Below are positions 38,447 to 51,343 of a stretch of DNA of 64,000 bases, piece by piece; the first letter of the stretch is position 1, and every line of letters starts with the position of its first letter. Both the position numbers and the translations under genes were made by a program. The notes under the pieces were generated by a model. It was not told the DNA's origin and did not search any database. It worked only from the letters and a program-made list of their open reading frames with translations. Source of the stretch: Pseudomonas kribbensis. Lineage in GTDB: Bacteria; Pseudomonadota; Gammaproteobacteria; Pseudomonadales; Pseudomonadaceae. The stretch lies in contig NZ_CP029608.1 of the NCBI RefSeq assembly GCF_003352185.1, forward strand, positions 5,560,501-5,624,500, read 5' to 3'.

Positions 38447-38554
38447 TTCAAAAATCGTGACATTCAATCCACGTACCGCTCCGGGAACATCCCGGACGGT
38501 GCTCAGTCATGCCTTGCGCAAAGCGTTTCGGGCGGGCAAACTCTGCGCACTTTC

Positions 38555-38572
38555 GTTATAAGATTACATAAC
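38555..38572. promoter_or_regulatory. AT-rich inverted repeat, candidate Zur site
   Basis: GTTATAAGATTACATAAC: arms GTTAT and ATAAC with an 8-bp spacer, about 32 bp before the ZrgA-like start. The arms match the gamma-proteobacterial Zur half-sites, but the usual spacing is shorter (about 3 bp), so this may be a variant site or a fortuitous promoter palindrome. The homologous P. aeruginosa operon is zinc-responsive (recalled). Confidence 0.4.
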
Positions 38573-38603
38573 AAACTCTTCACTTTACTTCCCGGAGTTC
38601 GCC

Positions 38604-39206
38604 ATGCGTCGTCTGCTGCTCGCTTTGCCGTTTGCCCTGTTGCCGCTGGCCATCGCCCAGGCCGCCGATGAGCACGACCATGATCACGAACATGGCAGCC
38701 TCGGCGCCCACGAGCATGGCGTAGGTCGCCTGAACGCGGCGCTCGATGGCCAGACCCTGGAGCTGGAGCTGGAAAGCCCGGCGATGAACCTCGTGGGCTT
38801 CGAACACGCCGCCACCAGTGATGCCGACATGGCCAAGGTCGCTGCGGCCCGTGCGCAGCTGGAAAAACCATTGGCGCTGTTCAGCCTGCCGGCCGCTGCC
38901 GGTTGCAAAGTCGCCAGTCAGAAACTGGAAAGCCCGCTGTTCGGTGACAAGCCGGATGCCGACGATCACGACGACGATGACCACGACGAAGACGCCAAGG
39001 GCGGTGAAGCGCATCACCACGACCACAGCGAAATCCACGCTCACTACCAGTTCACCTGCGCAGCTCCGGGCGCCTTGACTACCCTGGATCTGGCGAACAT
39101 TTTCAATACCTTCCCGGCGACCCAGAAAATTCAGGTACAACTGATCAGCCCGAACGGCCAGCAAGGCACGGAAGTGACGGCCAAATCCGCCGCCCTGAAA
39201 TTCTGA
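38604..39206 (+). CDS. zrgA: ZrgA-like zinc uptake protein (DUF2796)
   Basis: 200 residues. Signal peptide MRRLLLALPFALLPLAIAQA, then two histidine/aspartate-rich metal-binding stretches: DEHDHDHEHGSLGAHEHG just after the signal and a second one at about 112-145 (DADDHDDDDHDEDAKGGEA then HHHDHSE). The C-terminal part holds DUF2796 features such as YQFTCAAPGALTTLDLANIFNTFP. Family members are periplasmic zinc-binding components that help zinc import under scarcity. First gene of a four-gene set with an ABC ATPase, permease and DUF3299 protein. Confidence 0.88.
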   Translation: MRRLLLALPFALLPLAIAQAADEHDHDHEHGSLGAHEHGVGRLNAALDGQTLELELESPAMNLVGFEHAATSDADMAKVAAARAQLEKPLALFSLPAAAGCKVASQKLESPLFGDKPDADDHDDDDHDEDAKGGEAHHHDHSEIHAHYQFTCAAPGALTTLDLANIFNTFPATQKIQVQLISPNGQQGTEVTAKSAALKF

Positions 39207-39221
39207 TCACGAACCGGCACC

Positions 39222-39932
39222 ATGACCCAAGCACTCATCGAACTGTCCGACCTCGGCTTCAACTGGCCCGGTCACCCGCCGCTGCTGGATATCCCGGCGT
39301 TTCGTCTGGAACCGGGTGAAACCCTGTTCCTCAAGGGCCCCAGCGGCAGCGGCAAGACCACCCTGCTCGGCCTGCTCGGCGGGGTGCAGAAGCCCGGGCG
39401 CGGCAGCATTCGCCTGCTCGGCCAGGAACTGACCGAACTGGGTGCCGGCGCTCGCGACCGCTTTCGCGTCGATCACACCGGCTACATCTTTCAGCAGTTC
39501 AACCTGCTGCCGTTTCTCTCGGTGCGCGAGAACGTCGAGCTGCCCTGCCACTTTTCGAAACTGCGGGCAGACCGTGCGAAGCAACGTCATGGCAGTGTCG
39601 ATCAGGCCGCCGCCACCCTGCTCGCCCACCTGGGTTTGAAGGACGAAGGCATTCTTGGCCGTCGCGCCGATTCGCTGTCGATCGGTCAGCAGCAACGGGT
39701 CGCCGCTGCACGCGCATTGATCGGTCAGCCGGAACTGGTGATCGCCGACGAGCCGACCTCGGCGCTGGATTACGACGCCCGGGAAAACTTCATTCGCCTG
39801 TTGTTCGCTGAGTGCCGTGAGGCCGGTTCGAGCCTGTTGTTCGTCAGCCACGACCAGAGTCTGGCGCCGCTGTTCGACCGTCACCTGTCCCTGGCCGAAC
39901 TCAATCGCGCCGCCACGTCTGCCGAGGTCTGA
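39222..39932 (+). CDS. ABC transporter ATPase (LolD/MacB class), zinc operon
   Basis: 236 residues. Walker A GPSGSGKTT at 39-47, Q-loop in YIFQQFNLLPF, signature DSLSIGQQQRVAAARAL and Walker B ELVIADEPTSALD, all intact. The class pairs with FtsX-like permeases such as the next gene, which export or extrude lipid-linked or peptide substrates, or act as mechanotransmitters. Role in zinc handling is inferred from operon position. Confidence 0.9.
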   Translation: MTQALIELSDLGFNWPGHPPLLDIPAFRLEPGETLFLKGPSGSGKTTLLGLLGGVQKPGRGSIRLLGQELTELGAGARDRFRVDHTGYIFQQFNLLPFLSVRENVELPCHFSKLRADRAKQRHGSVDQAAATLLAHLGLKDEGILGRRADSLSIGQQQRVAAARALIGQPELVIADEPTSALDYDARENFIRLLFAECREAGSSLLFVSHDQSLAPLFDRHLSLAELNRAATSAEV

Positions 39933-39933
39933 G

Positions 39934-41199
39934 ATGTATCTGTTCCGTCTGGCCATGGCCAGCCTCGCCAACCGCCGCTTCACCGCTCTGCTTACCGCTT
40001 TCGCCATCGCCCTCTCCGTCTGCCTGCTGCTGGCGGTGGAGCGGGTGCGCACCGAAGCCAAGGCCAGTTTCGCCAGCACCATCAGCGGCACCGACCTGAT
40101 CGTCGGCGCCCGTTCCGGTTCGGTGAACCTGCTGCTGTATTCGGTGTTCCGCATCGGCAACGCCACCAACAACATTCGTTGGGACAGCTTCGAACACTTC
40201 GCCAGCAATCCGAAAGTGAAGTGGGCGATCCCGATGTCCCTCGGCGACTCCCATCGCGGCTACCGGGTGATGGGCACCACCGAAGCCTATTTCGAGCATT
40301 ACCAGTACGGTCGCCAGCAGCATCTGGAACTGGCCGACGGCCGTGCCTTCGCTACCGATCCGTTTGAAGTGGTGCTCGGGGCCGAAGTGGCCGAGGCGCT
40401 GCATTACAAACTCGGCGACAAACTGGTACTGGCCCACGGCGTGGCGGCGATCAGTCTGGTCAAGCACGACGACAAACCGTTCACCGTGGTCGGCATTCTC
40501 AAGCGCACCGGCACACCGGTGGACCGCACGTTGCACATCAGCCTCGGCGGCATGGAGGCGATCCACATTGACTGGCACAACGGTGTGCCGGCCCGTGGCA
40601 ACGGGCGGATCAGTGCCGATCAGGCGCGCAACATGGACCTGACGCCGCAGGCGATCACCGCGTTCATGCTCGGCCTCAACAGCAAGATTTCCACCTTCGC
40701 GCTGCAACGGGAAATCAACGAATTCCGTGGCGAGCCGATGCTGGCGATCCTGCCGGGCGTGGCCTTGCAGGAACTGTGGAGCCTGATGAGCACCGCCGAA
40801 AAAGCGTTGTTCGTGGTCTCGCTGTTCGTGGTGCTGACCGGGTTGATCGGCATGCTCACGGCGATTCTCACCAGCCTCAACGAGCGTCGTCGCGAGATGG
40901 CGATTCTGCGCTCGGTGGGCGCACGGCCGTGGCACATCGCGAGCCTGCTGGTGCTGGAAGCCTTCGCCCTGGCGCTGACCGGGGTGATCGCCGGGCTGGC
41001 GCTGCTGTACATCGGCATCGCTGCGGCACAGGGTTATGTGCAGGCCAATTACGGGTTGTATCTGCCGCTGGCATGGCCAAGCGAGTATGAATGGACGCTG
41101 CTCGGTGGCATTCTGGCTGCCGCGCTGCTGATGGGCAGCGTGCCGGCCTGGCGCGCGTATCGCCAATCATTGGCCGATGGCCTGTCGATCCGTTTATGA
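39934..41199 (+). CDS. ABC transporter permease (FtsX/MacB type)
   Basis: 421 residues. One N-terminal transmembrane helix (FTALLTAFAIALSVCLLLAV), a large periplasmic domain of about 250 residues, then three C-terminal helices (ALFVVSLFVVLTGLIGML, ASLLVLEAFALALTGVIAGLAL and LLGGILAAALLMGSVPAW). This is the MacB-like topology. The start at 39934 follows the ATPase stop by 1 base. The inter-helix motif NERRREMAILRSVGA is a family signature. Confidence 0.9.
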   Translation: MYLFRLAMASLANRRFTALLTAFAIALSVCLLLAVERVRTEAKASFASTISGTDLIVGARSGSVNLLLYSVFRIGNATNNIRWDSFEHFASNPKVKWAIPMSLGDSHRGYRVMGTTEAYFEHYQYGRQQHLELADGRAFATDPFEVVLGAEVAEALHYKLGDKLVLAHGVAAISLVKHDDKPFTVVGILKRTGTPVDRTLHISLGGMEAIHIDWHNGVPARGNGRISADQARNMDLTPQAITAFMLGLNSKISTFALQREINEFRGEPMLAILPGVALQELWSLMSTAEKALFVVSLFVVLTGLIGMLTAILTSLNERRREMAILRSVGARPWHIASLLVLEAFALALTGVIAGLALLYIGIAAAQGYVQANYGLYLPLAWPSEYEWTLLGGILAAALLMGSVPAWRAYRQSLADGLSIRL

Positions 41200-41210
41200 G
41201 GATGTTCACC

Positions 41211-41729
41211 ATGCCCCGCGCTGTCCTTGCGCTGCTGATGCTGGTCGCCCTGCCCGTGTGGGCAGCGGCACCGAAAGACCTGACCTGGTCGGAGATGATC
41301 CCGCCGGACGCGGCGCCCGAAGTGCCGAACATGACGCCGTTGCATGACCTGTCGAAGATGAGCGATGCGCTGTCCGCCGAGTCGGCACCAGCCGCCAAGC
41401 AGGACATGCCCAACGCGCCGGTGGTGCAAAGCCTCGACGGCCAGAACATTCGCCTGCCGGGCTACATCGTGCCGCTGGAAGTCAGCGAGGAAGGCCGCAC
41501 CACGGACTTCCTGCTGGTGCCGTATTTCGGCGCCTGCATCCACGTGCCGCCACCGCCGTCGAACCAGATCGTGCATGTGAAAAGCGAAGTCGGCGTGAAA
41601 CTCGACGAGCTGTATCAGCCGTACTGGGTCGAAGGGCCGTTGCAGGTCAAACCGTCTACCAGCGAGCTGGCGGATGCCGGCTATCAGATGGATGCGGACA
41701 AGATTTACGTCTATGAGCTGCCGGAGTAA
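41211..41729 (+). CDS. DUF3299 exported protein of the zinc operon
   Basis: 172 residues from ATG 41211, preceded by GAGG; an upstream ATG at 41196 overlaps the permease stop (ATGA) and would add five residues. A signal peptide (MPRAVLALLMLVALPVWA) precedes the DUF3299 core: DGQNIRLPGYIVPLE, TTDFLLVPYFGACIHVPPPPSNQIVHV and a C-terminal ADKIYVYELPE. The Cys/His pair in GACIHVPPPP is a plausible metal site. Found next to the ZrgA-like/ABC genes in Pseudomonas. Confidence 0.87.
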   Translation: MPRAVLALLMLVALPVWAAAPKDLTWSEMIPPDAAPEVPNMTPLHDLSKMSDALSAESAPAAKQDMPNAPVVQSLDGQNIRLPGYIVPLEVSEEGRTTDFLLVPYFGACIHVPPPPSNQIVHVKSEVGVKLDELYQPYWVEGPLQVKPSTSELADAGYQMDADKIYVYELPE

Positions 41730-41807
41730 TTCCGGCAATCAGTTATAGCCCGCCAATTCGGCTTCGCGAGAAAAGGTTCCACAAAAAAACCGCCCATCAC
41801 TGTTTCA

Positions 41808-41849
41808 TTGAGCTGAGTCAAAAGACCGTATCAGACGGATTCGTACCAT
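41808..41849 (+). promoter_or_regulatory. Candidate Anr (FNR-type) class II promoter of oprG
   Basis: An Anr-like box, TTGAGCTGAGTCAA (41808-41821), has both TTGA and TCAA cores; consensus is TTGAT-N4-ATCAA. A -10-like TACCAT lies at 41844-41849. If transcription starts at about 41856, the box is centred at -41.5 and the -10 at -12 to -7, the exact class II geometry. P. aeruginosa oprG is known to be Anr-controlled. Confidence 0.55.
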
Positions 41850-41887
41850 AGGACATCAAACATTTTTAACGTCCTTTGGGAGCTTCC

Positions 41888-42586
41888 ATGAACAAGTCCT
41901 TGCTCAGCGCTTCGCTGTTTGCCCTCGCGCTCGCAGCCCCGCTCGCCCACGCCCACGAAGCCGGCGACATCATCGTTCGTGCCGGTGCGATCACCGTCAA
42001 CCCGAAGGCCGACAGCTCCAGCGTCAAGGTCGATCAGGGTCCGCTGAGCGGCACCAACCTGGGCGGCAAGGCGACCATGAGCAGCGACACCCAACTGGGT
42101 CTGAACTTCGCCTACATGCTGACCAACAACATCGGTATCGAGCTGTTGGCCGCATCGCCGTTCGAGCATGACGTGAAGATCAAGGGCACTGCCCTGCCGG
42201 CCGCCAACGGCAAGCTCGGCACCCTGAAACACCTGCCGCCGACCCTGAGCGTCGTCTACTACCCGCTGGATTCGAAGTCGGCATTCCAGCCGTACATCGG
42301 CGGCGGCATCAACTACACCTGGATCTACGACGAGCACGTCGGCAGCGAAGCCCAGTCCAACGGCTTCAGCAACTTCAAGGCGAAAAACTCCTGGGGCCTG
42401 GCCTGGCAGGTCGGCGCCGACTACATGCTGACCGACAACATCATGCTCAACGCCCAGGTGCGCTACATCGACATCGACACCCGCGCCACCGTCGAGAACA
42501 ACGCCGTGGCTCCGGGCACCCGCGCGAAAGTGAATGTCGACGTCGATCCATTTGTGTACATGGTCGGTCTGGGCTACAAGTTCTAA
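41888..42586 (+). CDS. oprG: Outer-membrane protein OprG (OmpW family)
   Basis: 232 residues. Signal peptide MNKSLLSASLFALALAAPLAHA, then HEAGDIIVRAGAITVNPKADSS, an OmpW opening block, and an eight-stranded barrel ending VYMVGLGYKF, with a terminal Phe. OmpW channels pass small hydrophobic compounds. The ATG at 41888 is preferred to 41876, which adds only MGAS before a good signal peptide. Followed by a bidirectional terminator. Confidence 0.94.
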   Translation: MNKSLLSASLFALALAAPLAHAHEAGDIIVRAGAITVNPKADSSSVKVDQGPLSGTNLGGKATMSSDTQLGLNFAYMLTNNIGIELLAASPFEHDVKIKGTALPAANGKLGTLKHLPPTLSVVYYPLDSKSAFQPYIGGGINYTWIYDEHVGSEAQSNGFSNFKAKNSWGLAWQVGADYMLTDNIMLNAQVRYIDIDTRATVENNAVAPGTRAKVNVDVDPFVYMVGLGYKF

Positions 42587-42675
42587 GCGAGCAATCAAAG
42601 AACGTTCACGTGGTGGTGAATGAGGCTTGGTGGCGGGCAGACTCAGAACTGACGGCGATGTTACGCAATCGACCG

Positions 42676-42689
42676 GGGAGCAAGCTCCC
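42676..42689. repeat. REP-like remnant
   Basis: Palindrome GGGAGCAAGCTCCC followed by TCGCTACAGG resembles the core of another P. fluorescens REP-type element. It sits between oprG and its terminator, and is a single hairpin with no inverted partner. Confidence 0.5.
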
Positions 42690-42730
42690 TCGCTACAGGA
42701 AACAGGTTTGAAACCCGAATTCCGGCCGTG

Positions 42731-42760
42731 AAAAAGGCGCCTGTCAAAAGGCGCCTTTTT
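42731..42760. terminator. Bidirectional rho-independent terminator
   Basis: Arms AAAAAGGCGCC (42731-42741) and GGCGCCTTTTT (42750-42760) with an 8-base loop. T-runs on both strands let it serve oprG from the left and the epimerase gene from the right. Confidence 0.93.
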
Positions 42761-42776
42761 CATGTCCGCAAAAAGC

Positions 42777-43706
42777 TCAGCGACCGAGCAGGCGGGCCAG
42801 GCCGACGCTCATGGGCGTCGGTGTCGGGCATTTGAAGCGCTCGAGCAACCGCCCGTTGTTCGCCCGCGAATGGCGGATGTCGCCGGAGCGCGCCGGGCCG
42901 TAACTGACCGGCGGCAGCTCACCGACCACCGCTTCCAGCGCAGCCAGCATCTGCTTGAGATTGGTCGCCTGATTCCAGCCGACATTCACCGCACCGACTT
43001 GCACTTCAGGTTTTTCCAGGGCCTGCACCAGCACGTCGACCAGGTCTTCAACGTACATGAAATCCCGGGTCTGCTCGCCATCGCCGAACACGGTGATCGG
43101 CAGGCCTTTCTGCGCGCGTTCGCTGAAGATGCTGATCACGCCGGAGTACGGCGAGGACGGATCCTGACGCGGGCCGAAGATGTTGAAGAAACGGAAGATC
43201 GCCGGTTCCAGACCGTGCTGGCGACGATAGAAATCGAAGTAGTGTTCGCCCGCCAGTTTGTCCGAGGCATACGGTGTCAGCGGCGCTTTCGGCGTGTCTT
43301 CGTTGATCGACTCGCCCTCGCCATTGTTGCCGTAGACCGCTGCGCTGGAAGCGAACAGCACACGTTTCACGCCGGCCTCGCGCATCGCTTCGCAGACGTT
43401 GAGCGTACCGATGAAATTGCTCTGGTGAGTCTTCACCGGATCATCCACCGAAGCCTGCACCGAGGCCACGGCGGCCAGGTGCGCGACGGCGCTGCAACCT
43501 TGCATCGCCCGGGCAACCAAAGCGGCATCGGCGACATCGCCGACGATCAGCTCGACCTTGGGATTGTCCAGCGGCAGGTTGCTGCGTTTGCCGGTCGACA
43601 GGTCATCGAGGATCCGTACCGAATGGCCGTTGGCGAGCAACGCGTCCGTCAGGTGCGAACCGATGAAACCGGCGCCGCCAGTGATTAAAACAGGGCCTTC
43701 AGCCAT
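42777..43706 (-). CDS. NAD-dependent sugar-nucleotide epimerase/dehydratase
   Basis: 309 residues from ATG 43706. Extended SDR with the NAD motif GGAGFIGSH (about 10-18) and the catalytic Ser/Tyr-x3-Lys set in SSAAVYGNNGEGE and YASDKLAGEHY. Resembles UDP-glucose 4-epimerase-like enzymes. It overlaps the next upstream gene by 8 bp, and the pair keeps its place next to oprG in P. aeruginosa (recalled). The precise substrate is unknown; surface polysaccharide synthesis is the likely use. Confidence 0.9.
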   Translation of the reverse strand: MAEGPVLITGGAGFIGSHLTDALLANGHSVRILDDLSTGKRSNLPLDNPKVELIVGDVADAALVARAMQGCSAVAHLAAVASVQASVDDPVKTHQSNFIGTLNVCEAMREAGVKRVLFASSAAVYGNNGEGESINEDTPKAPLTPYASDKLAGEHYFDFYRRQHGLEPAIFRFFNIFGPRQDPSSPYSGVISIFSERAQKGLPITVFGDGEQTRDFMYVEDLVDVLVQALEKPEVQVGAVNVGWNQATNLKQMLAALEAVVGELPPVSYGPARSGDIRHSRANNGRLLERFKCPTPTPMSVGLARLLGR

Positions 43707-44583
43707 GACGATAAAACCTATCCAGTAAGCCCGGGAGCGCGGCACGCCAGGCGCGCGGCTTGATCCCGAAAGTGTGCAGAATTTTCTTGCAGGCCAGCAC
43801 CGCGTGTTGCGGTTCTTCGGCGGCATCCTCACGCGCGGCGTGGGCCTGGGCGGTCGGTTCTTCGATCGCCAGCGGATGCAGGCTGCGGGCCTCGGTGAGA
43901 ATCGCCTGCCCCAGCGCCAGCGGTGTGGTCGCCTCGTGGCCGGCGTAATGGTAAGTGCCCCACAGCGGCGCGGCGCAATCGAGTTGCTTGAGGACCGAAA
44001 TGATCACCCGGGCCGCATCGTCGACCGGAGTCGGATTGCCGCGACGGTCGTCGGCCAGCAGCAATTCGTCCGGCTTTTCCGCGCGAGCGAGGAAGCGTCC
44101 GAGGATGCCCTCCGGGCTGTCGTCCAGCAGCCAGCCGAAGCGCAGCAACACATGCTGCGGACAAGTGGCGCGTACGCTCTGCTCGATCCGCCACAGCGCC
44201 TGACCGCGCAGGCCCAACGGCACCGGCTCGTCCTTTTCGCTGTAGGCGGTGGCGCGGGAACCGTCGAATACCCGGTAGCTGGACGGCTGCACCAGCACGA
44301 TGTTGTGGTGCTGGCACAGTTCGGCCAGACGCTCAATGGCGCGTTCCTGCCCCGACAGACGGCTTTCGCTGACGGTCTCGGCCTGGAACCAGTCGAAATA
44401 GTAGGCAAGGTTGATCAATGCATCGGGACGGGTGTCGTCGAGCAGTTGTGTCAGGCTCGCGGCATCCCAGCCGTCTTCGGGCGGGCGGGGGGCGAGGAAA
44501 CCGATGTCTTCCTCCGCACCGAGGCGAATCAGCGCCTGCCCAAGGGCATTTCCGCCGCCCAGTAACATAAGGCGCATTCGCAT
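43699..44583 (-). CDS. Sugar-nucleotide reductase-like protein (RmlD family)
   Basis: 294 residues, starting MRMRLMLLGGGNALGQALIRLGAEED, a GxxGxxG-type dinucleotide motif. ALINLAYYFDWF and VLVQPSSYRVFDGS correspond to RmlD SDR strands; the usual Tyr-x3-Lys is not obvious, so catalytic competence is unsure. A second ATG two codons in, at 44577, is equally possible. Co-directional and overlapping with the epimerase gene. Confidence 0.8.
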   Translation of the reverse strand: MRMRLMLLGGGNALGQALIRLGAEEDIGFLAPRPPEDGWDAASLTQLLDDTRPDALINLAYYFDWFQAETVSESRLSGQERAIERLAELCQHHNIVLVQPSSYRVFDGSRATAYSEKDEPVPLGLRGQALWRIEQSVRATCPQHVLLRFGWLLDDSPEGILGRFLARAEKPDELLLADDRRGNPTPVDDAARVIISVLKQLDCAAPLWGTYHYAGHEATTPLALGQAILTEARSLHPLAIEEPTAQAHAAREDAAEEPQHAVLACKKILHTFGIKPRAWRAALPGLLDRFYRHG

Positions 44584-44761
44584 AGAGTCAGCAGGCCCAG
44601 TCTGATTGGAACGATGGCTTTAGCGACGATGCGCGTGGCACCGTCGTCGATAATTGCCGGAATCGTTGCATTTTGCGGGTTTAGTGCGCAACCGTCACCC
44701 GTAAAGTGTAGATCCCCGGCGGTACTTGCAACTTCGCCCGCCCGCCCGCATAACTGCAGAC

Positions 44762-49057
<4,296 letters not shown>

Positions 49058-49065
49058 GTCCGCGC

Positions 49066-51153
49066 CTACTCCGGCAACACCACCGACGAATGCGCCACCA
49101 CCTCATCTTCCTGTCGTCTCGGCAACAAAACCTGTTGTGGATAAGTCTGCGCGAAATGCACCCACGGGCTGTTATCCACAAGCTTTTTCAAACGCTGGTT
49201 GAACGCGCGGCTCACCGCATATTGCCCGCCAGACACCGTGCGGAATTGCGCGGTCAGCACCACGCCGTTCAAGTCCATTTTGTCCACGCCGAACACATCC
49301 AGCGGCCCTTGCAGGTTGTACTTGAGGAACGGGTCTTCGCGGATCGAATCCCCGGTCTCGCGGATCAGCTCGATAGCTTTTTCGACATCGGTGTCGTAGG
49401 TGAACTGCACCGAGAAAAACGCGAACGCAAACTGCCGCGATTGGTTGGTCACGGCCTTGATCTGACCGAACGGCACCGAGTGCACGAAGCCCTTGCCGTC
49501 GCGCAGGCGCAGGGTGCGAATGGTCAGGCCCTCGACCGTGCCGGCATGCCCGGAATCGAGCACCACCCAGTCACCAATCGACAGGGTGTCCTCAATGATG
49601 ATGAACAGCCCGGTGATCACGTCCTGCACCAATTGCTGCGAACCGAAACCGATGGCCAGGCCGACCACCCCGGCACCCGCCAGCAGCGGCGCGACGTTGA
49701 TCCCGAGATTGGCCATGGTGGTGATTGCGCAGATCACCACCAGGATGATTTTGATCGCGTTGCGCAGCAGCGGCAGGATGGTTTTCACCCGGGTGCTCGG
49801 CTGACGCGCCGAGCGCTTGCTGACCGGCGGTTTCAGCGCCTCCTGAATTGCCGTGTCGAGCACCACCCACAGCAGCCACGTCACCAGGAAGATCAGGCCG
49901 ATGCTGCTCAAGGCATTGCTGATCGCCCGGCCGACCGTGCTGCTTTGCGCAAAATCGATCAGCGACACACCCCAAATGCGCCCGAGGATATCGATGAACG
50001 CAACGGCAATGACGATCCGCAGCAACGCATGCAACAGGCTGAGAAAACGCTCCTTGTAGGCGCTGCTGCGCTGGATCGCCTCGGCCCGGCGTGATTTGAA
50101 CAGGTGCTGCAGCACCGTGCTGAGAAACACCGTGCCGATCAACAGCACCGTGGTGAGCAGCGCGCAGCGCAGAGCCTTTTGATTATCCTCGCCGATGCCG
50201 ATCAGATTGACCGCCGAGACCAGCACCATCAGCACGATCGGCCAATACCAGAGCCCGGAAAAGATCCGCAGCGACTCCTGCAATGACGGCTGTTTCAGAC
50301 GTTGGGCCAGCGAGCGATTGCGGATCAGGTGCGCCACCGGCCGGCGCAGGCGAATCACCAGCAAGCCGAAGATAATCGACGCCAGCAGACCGGTGAACAC
50401 CGCGATGCTGCTGGTGATATTGCCGCCCAGTTGCCGGGCGATCTGCGGGCTGGTCAGCGCGTCACTCAACGCGGCGAGAAAGCCGATCAGGAACAGCGGT
50501 TTCGGGCAGTAGTCGCGGATGATCTGCACCGCGCGTCGCTTGTGGCCGGTGTTGAACATCACCACCACACACAACAGCATCGAGGTGGAAAAAATACCGC
50601 TGCTGGTGGTGTAGGCAAAACACAGCGCCAGCGCCCGACCGACCGAGGCCGGCAGAAAGTGGCTGACGTACAGGGTTAACGGCAGACAGATCAACGCGGG
50701 CAATGTGTAGGGCAGCAAATAACCGATCAGGTCCTGACTGCGCTGGCGAGTACGCAGCCAGTGGCCCTCGCGCATCCGCTTGGCCAGCACGCTGCCAAGC
50801 ACGGTCAACACGGCAAAGGTGCCGAGCCACACGCCAGACAGCATCATGAAGTCCCCGGCCACGCTCCACCCCGAGCGATCCGACGGCTGATTGACCAGCC
50901 TGTCGACTTCATCCGCCGCCCGGTCGGCGCGCAAACGCCAGGCATCGACCAGATGCTCGTTGAGATCGAGCTTGTCCTGCACGTCGTCGATGCTGGAACT
51001 GATGGCGCCGAGCAGTCCGCCCTGCACCAGCGGTTCGGGTTCGGCGGCCTTTGCAGTGGCTGCCGGGACGCCCGGCAATGTGGCGGCCTGCAGCATTTGG
51101 CCGCCGGAAAACAGCAGCGCCCCCAATAGAATTGCGATCCTGAACCTGGTCAA
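49066..51153 (-). CDS. MscS-family mechanosensitive channel
   Basis: 695 residues from a TTG start at 51153, chosen because an AAGGGAG ribosome site lies 9 bases upstream and a signal peptide (TRFRIAILLGALLFSGGQMLQA) begins there; an ATG at 51216 is the alternative. A periplasmic N-terminal domain is followed by many transmembrane helices, then the MscS core: INVAPLLAGAGVVGLAIGFG (pore helix) and FIIIEDTLSIGDWVVLDS (beta domain). Probably an osmotic safety valve or modulator. Confidence 0.9.
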   Translation of the reverse strand: MTRFRIAILLGALLFSGGQMLQAATLPGVPAATAKAAEPEPLVQGGLLGAISSSIDDVQDKLDLNEHLVDAWRLRADRAADEVDRLVNQPSDRSGWSVAGDFMMLSGVWLGTFAVLTVLGSVLAKRMREGHWLRTRQRSQDLIGYLLPYTLPALICLPLTLYVSHFLPASVGRALALCFAYTTSSGIFSTSMLLCVVVMFNTGHKRRAVQIIRDYCPKPLFLIGFLAALSDALTSPQIARQLGGNITSSIAVFTGLLASIIFGLLVIRLRRPVAHLIRNRSLAQRLKQPSLQESLRIFSGLWYWPIVLMVLVSAVNLIGIGEDNQKALRCALLTTVLLIGTVFLSTVLQHLFKSRRAEAIQRSSAYKERFLSLLHALLRIVIAVAFIDILGRIWGVSLIDFAQSSTVGRAISNALSSIGLIFLVTWLLWVVLDTAIQEALKPPVSKRSARQPSTRVKTILPLLRNAIKIILVVICAITTMANLGINVAPLLAGAGVVGLAIGFGSQQLVQDVITGLFIIIEDTLSIGDWVVLDSGHAGTVEGLTIRTLRLRDGKGFVHSVPFGQIKAVTNQSRQFAFAFFSVQFTYDTDVEKAIELIRETGDSIREDPFLKYNLQGPLDVFGVDKMDLNGVVLTAQFRTVSGGQYAVSRAFNQRLKKLVDNSPWVHFAQTYPQQVLLPRRQEDEVVAHSSVVLPE

Positions 51154-51343
51154 AACGCAGAGCTCCCTTGGTTGAACCTGTAAGGAACTGAGCGTTTTTT
51201 GCTCGGCAAAGTTCAAGAACGCCTTGAAGGCGGCTTTTGATCTTTGCTCTCAGGTCAAATATCAAATGCCCATCCCTGTATTTTTCCACCCCCACCAAAC
51301 CCCGACACTGCGCTCCATTCAATCCCCTTACCGGAGTGCCGTC

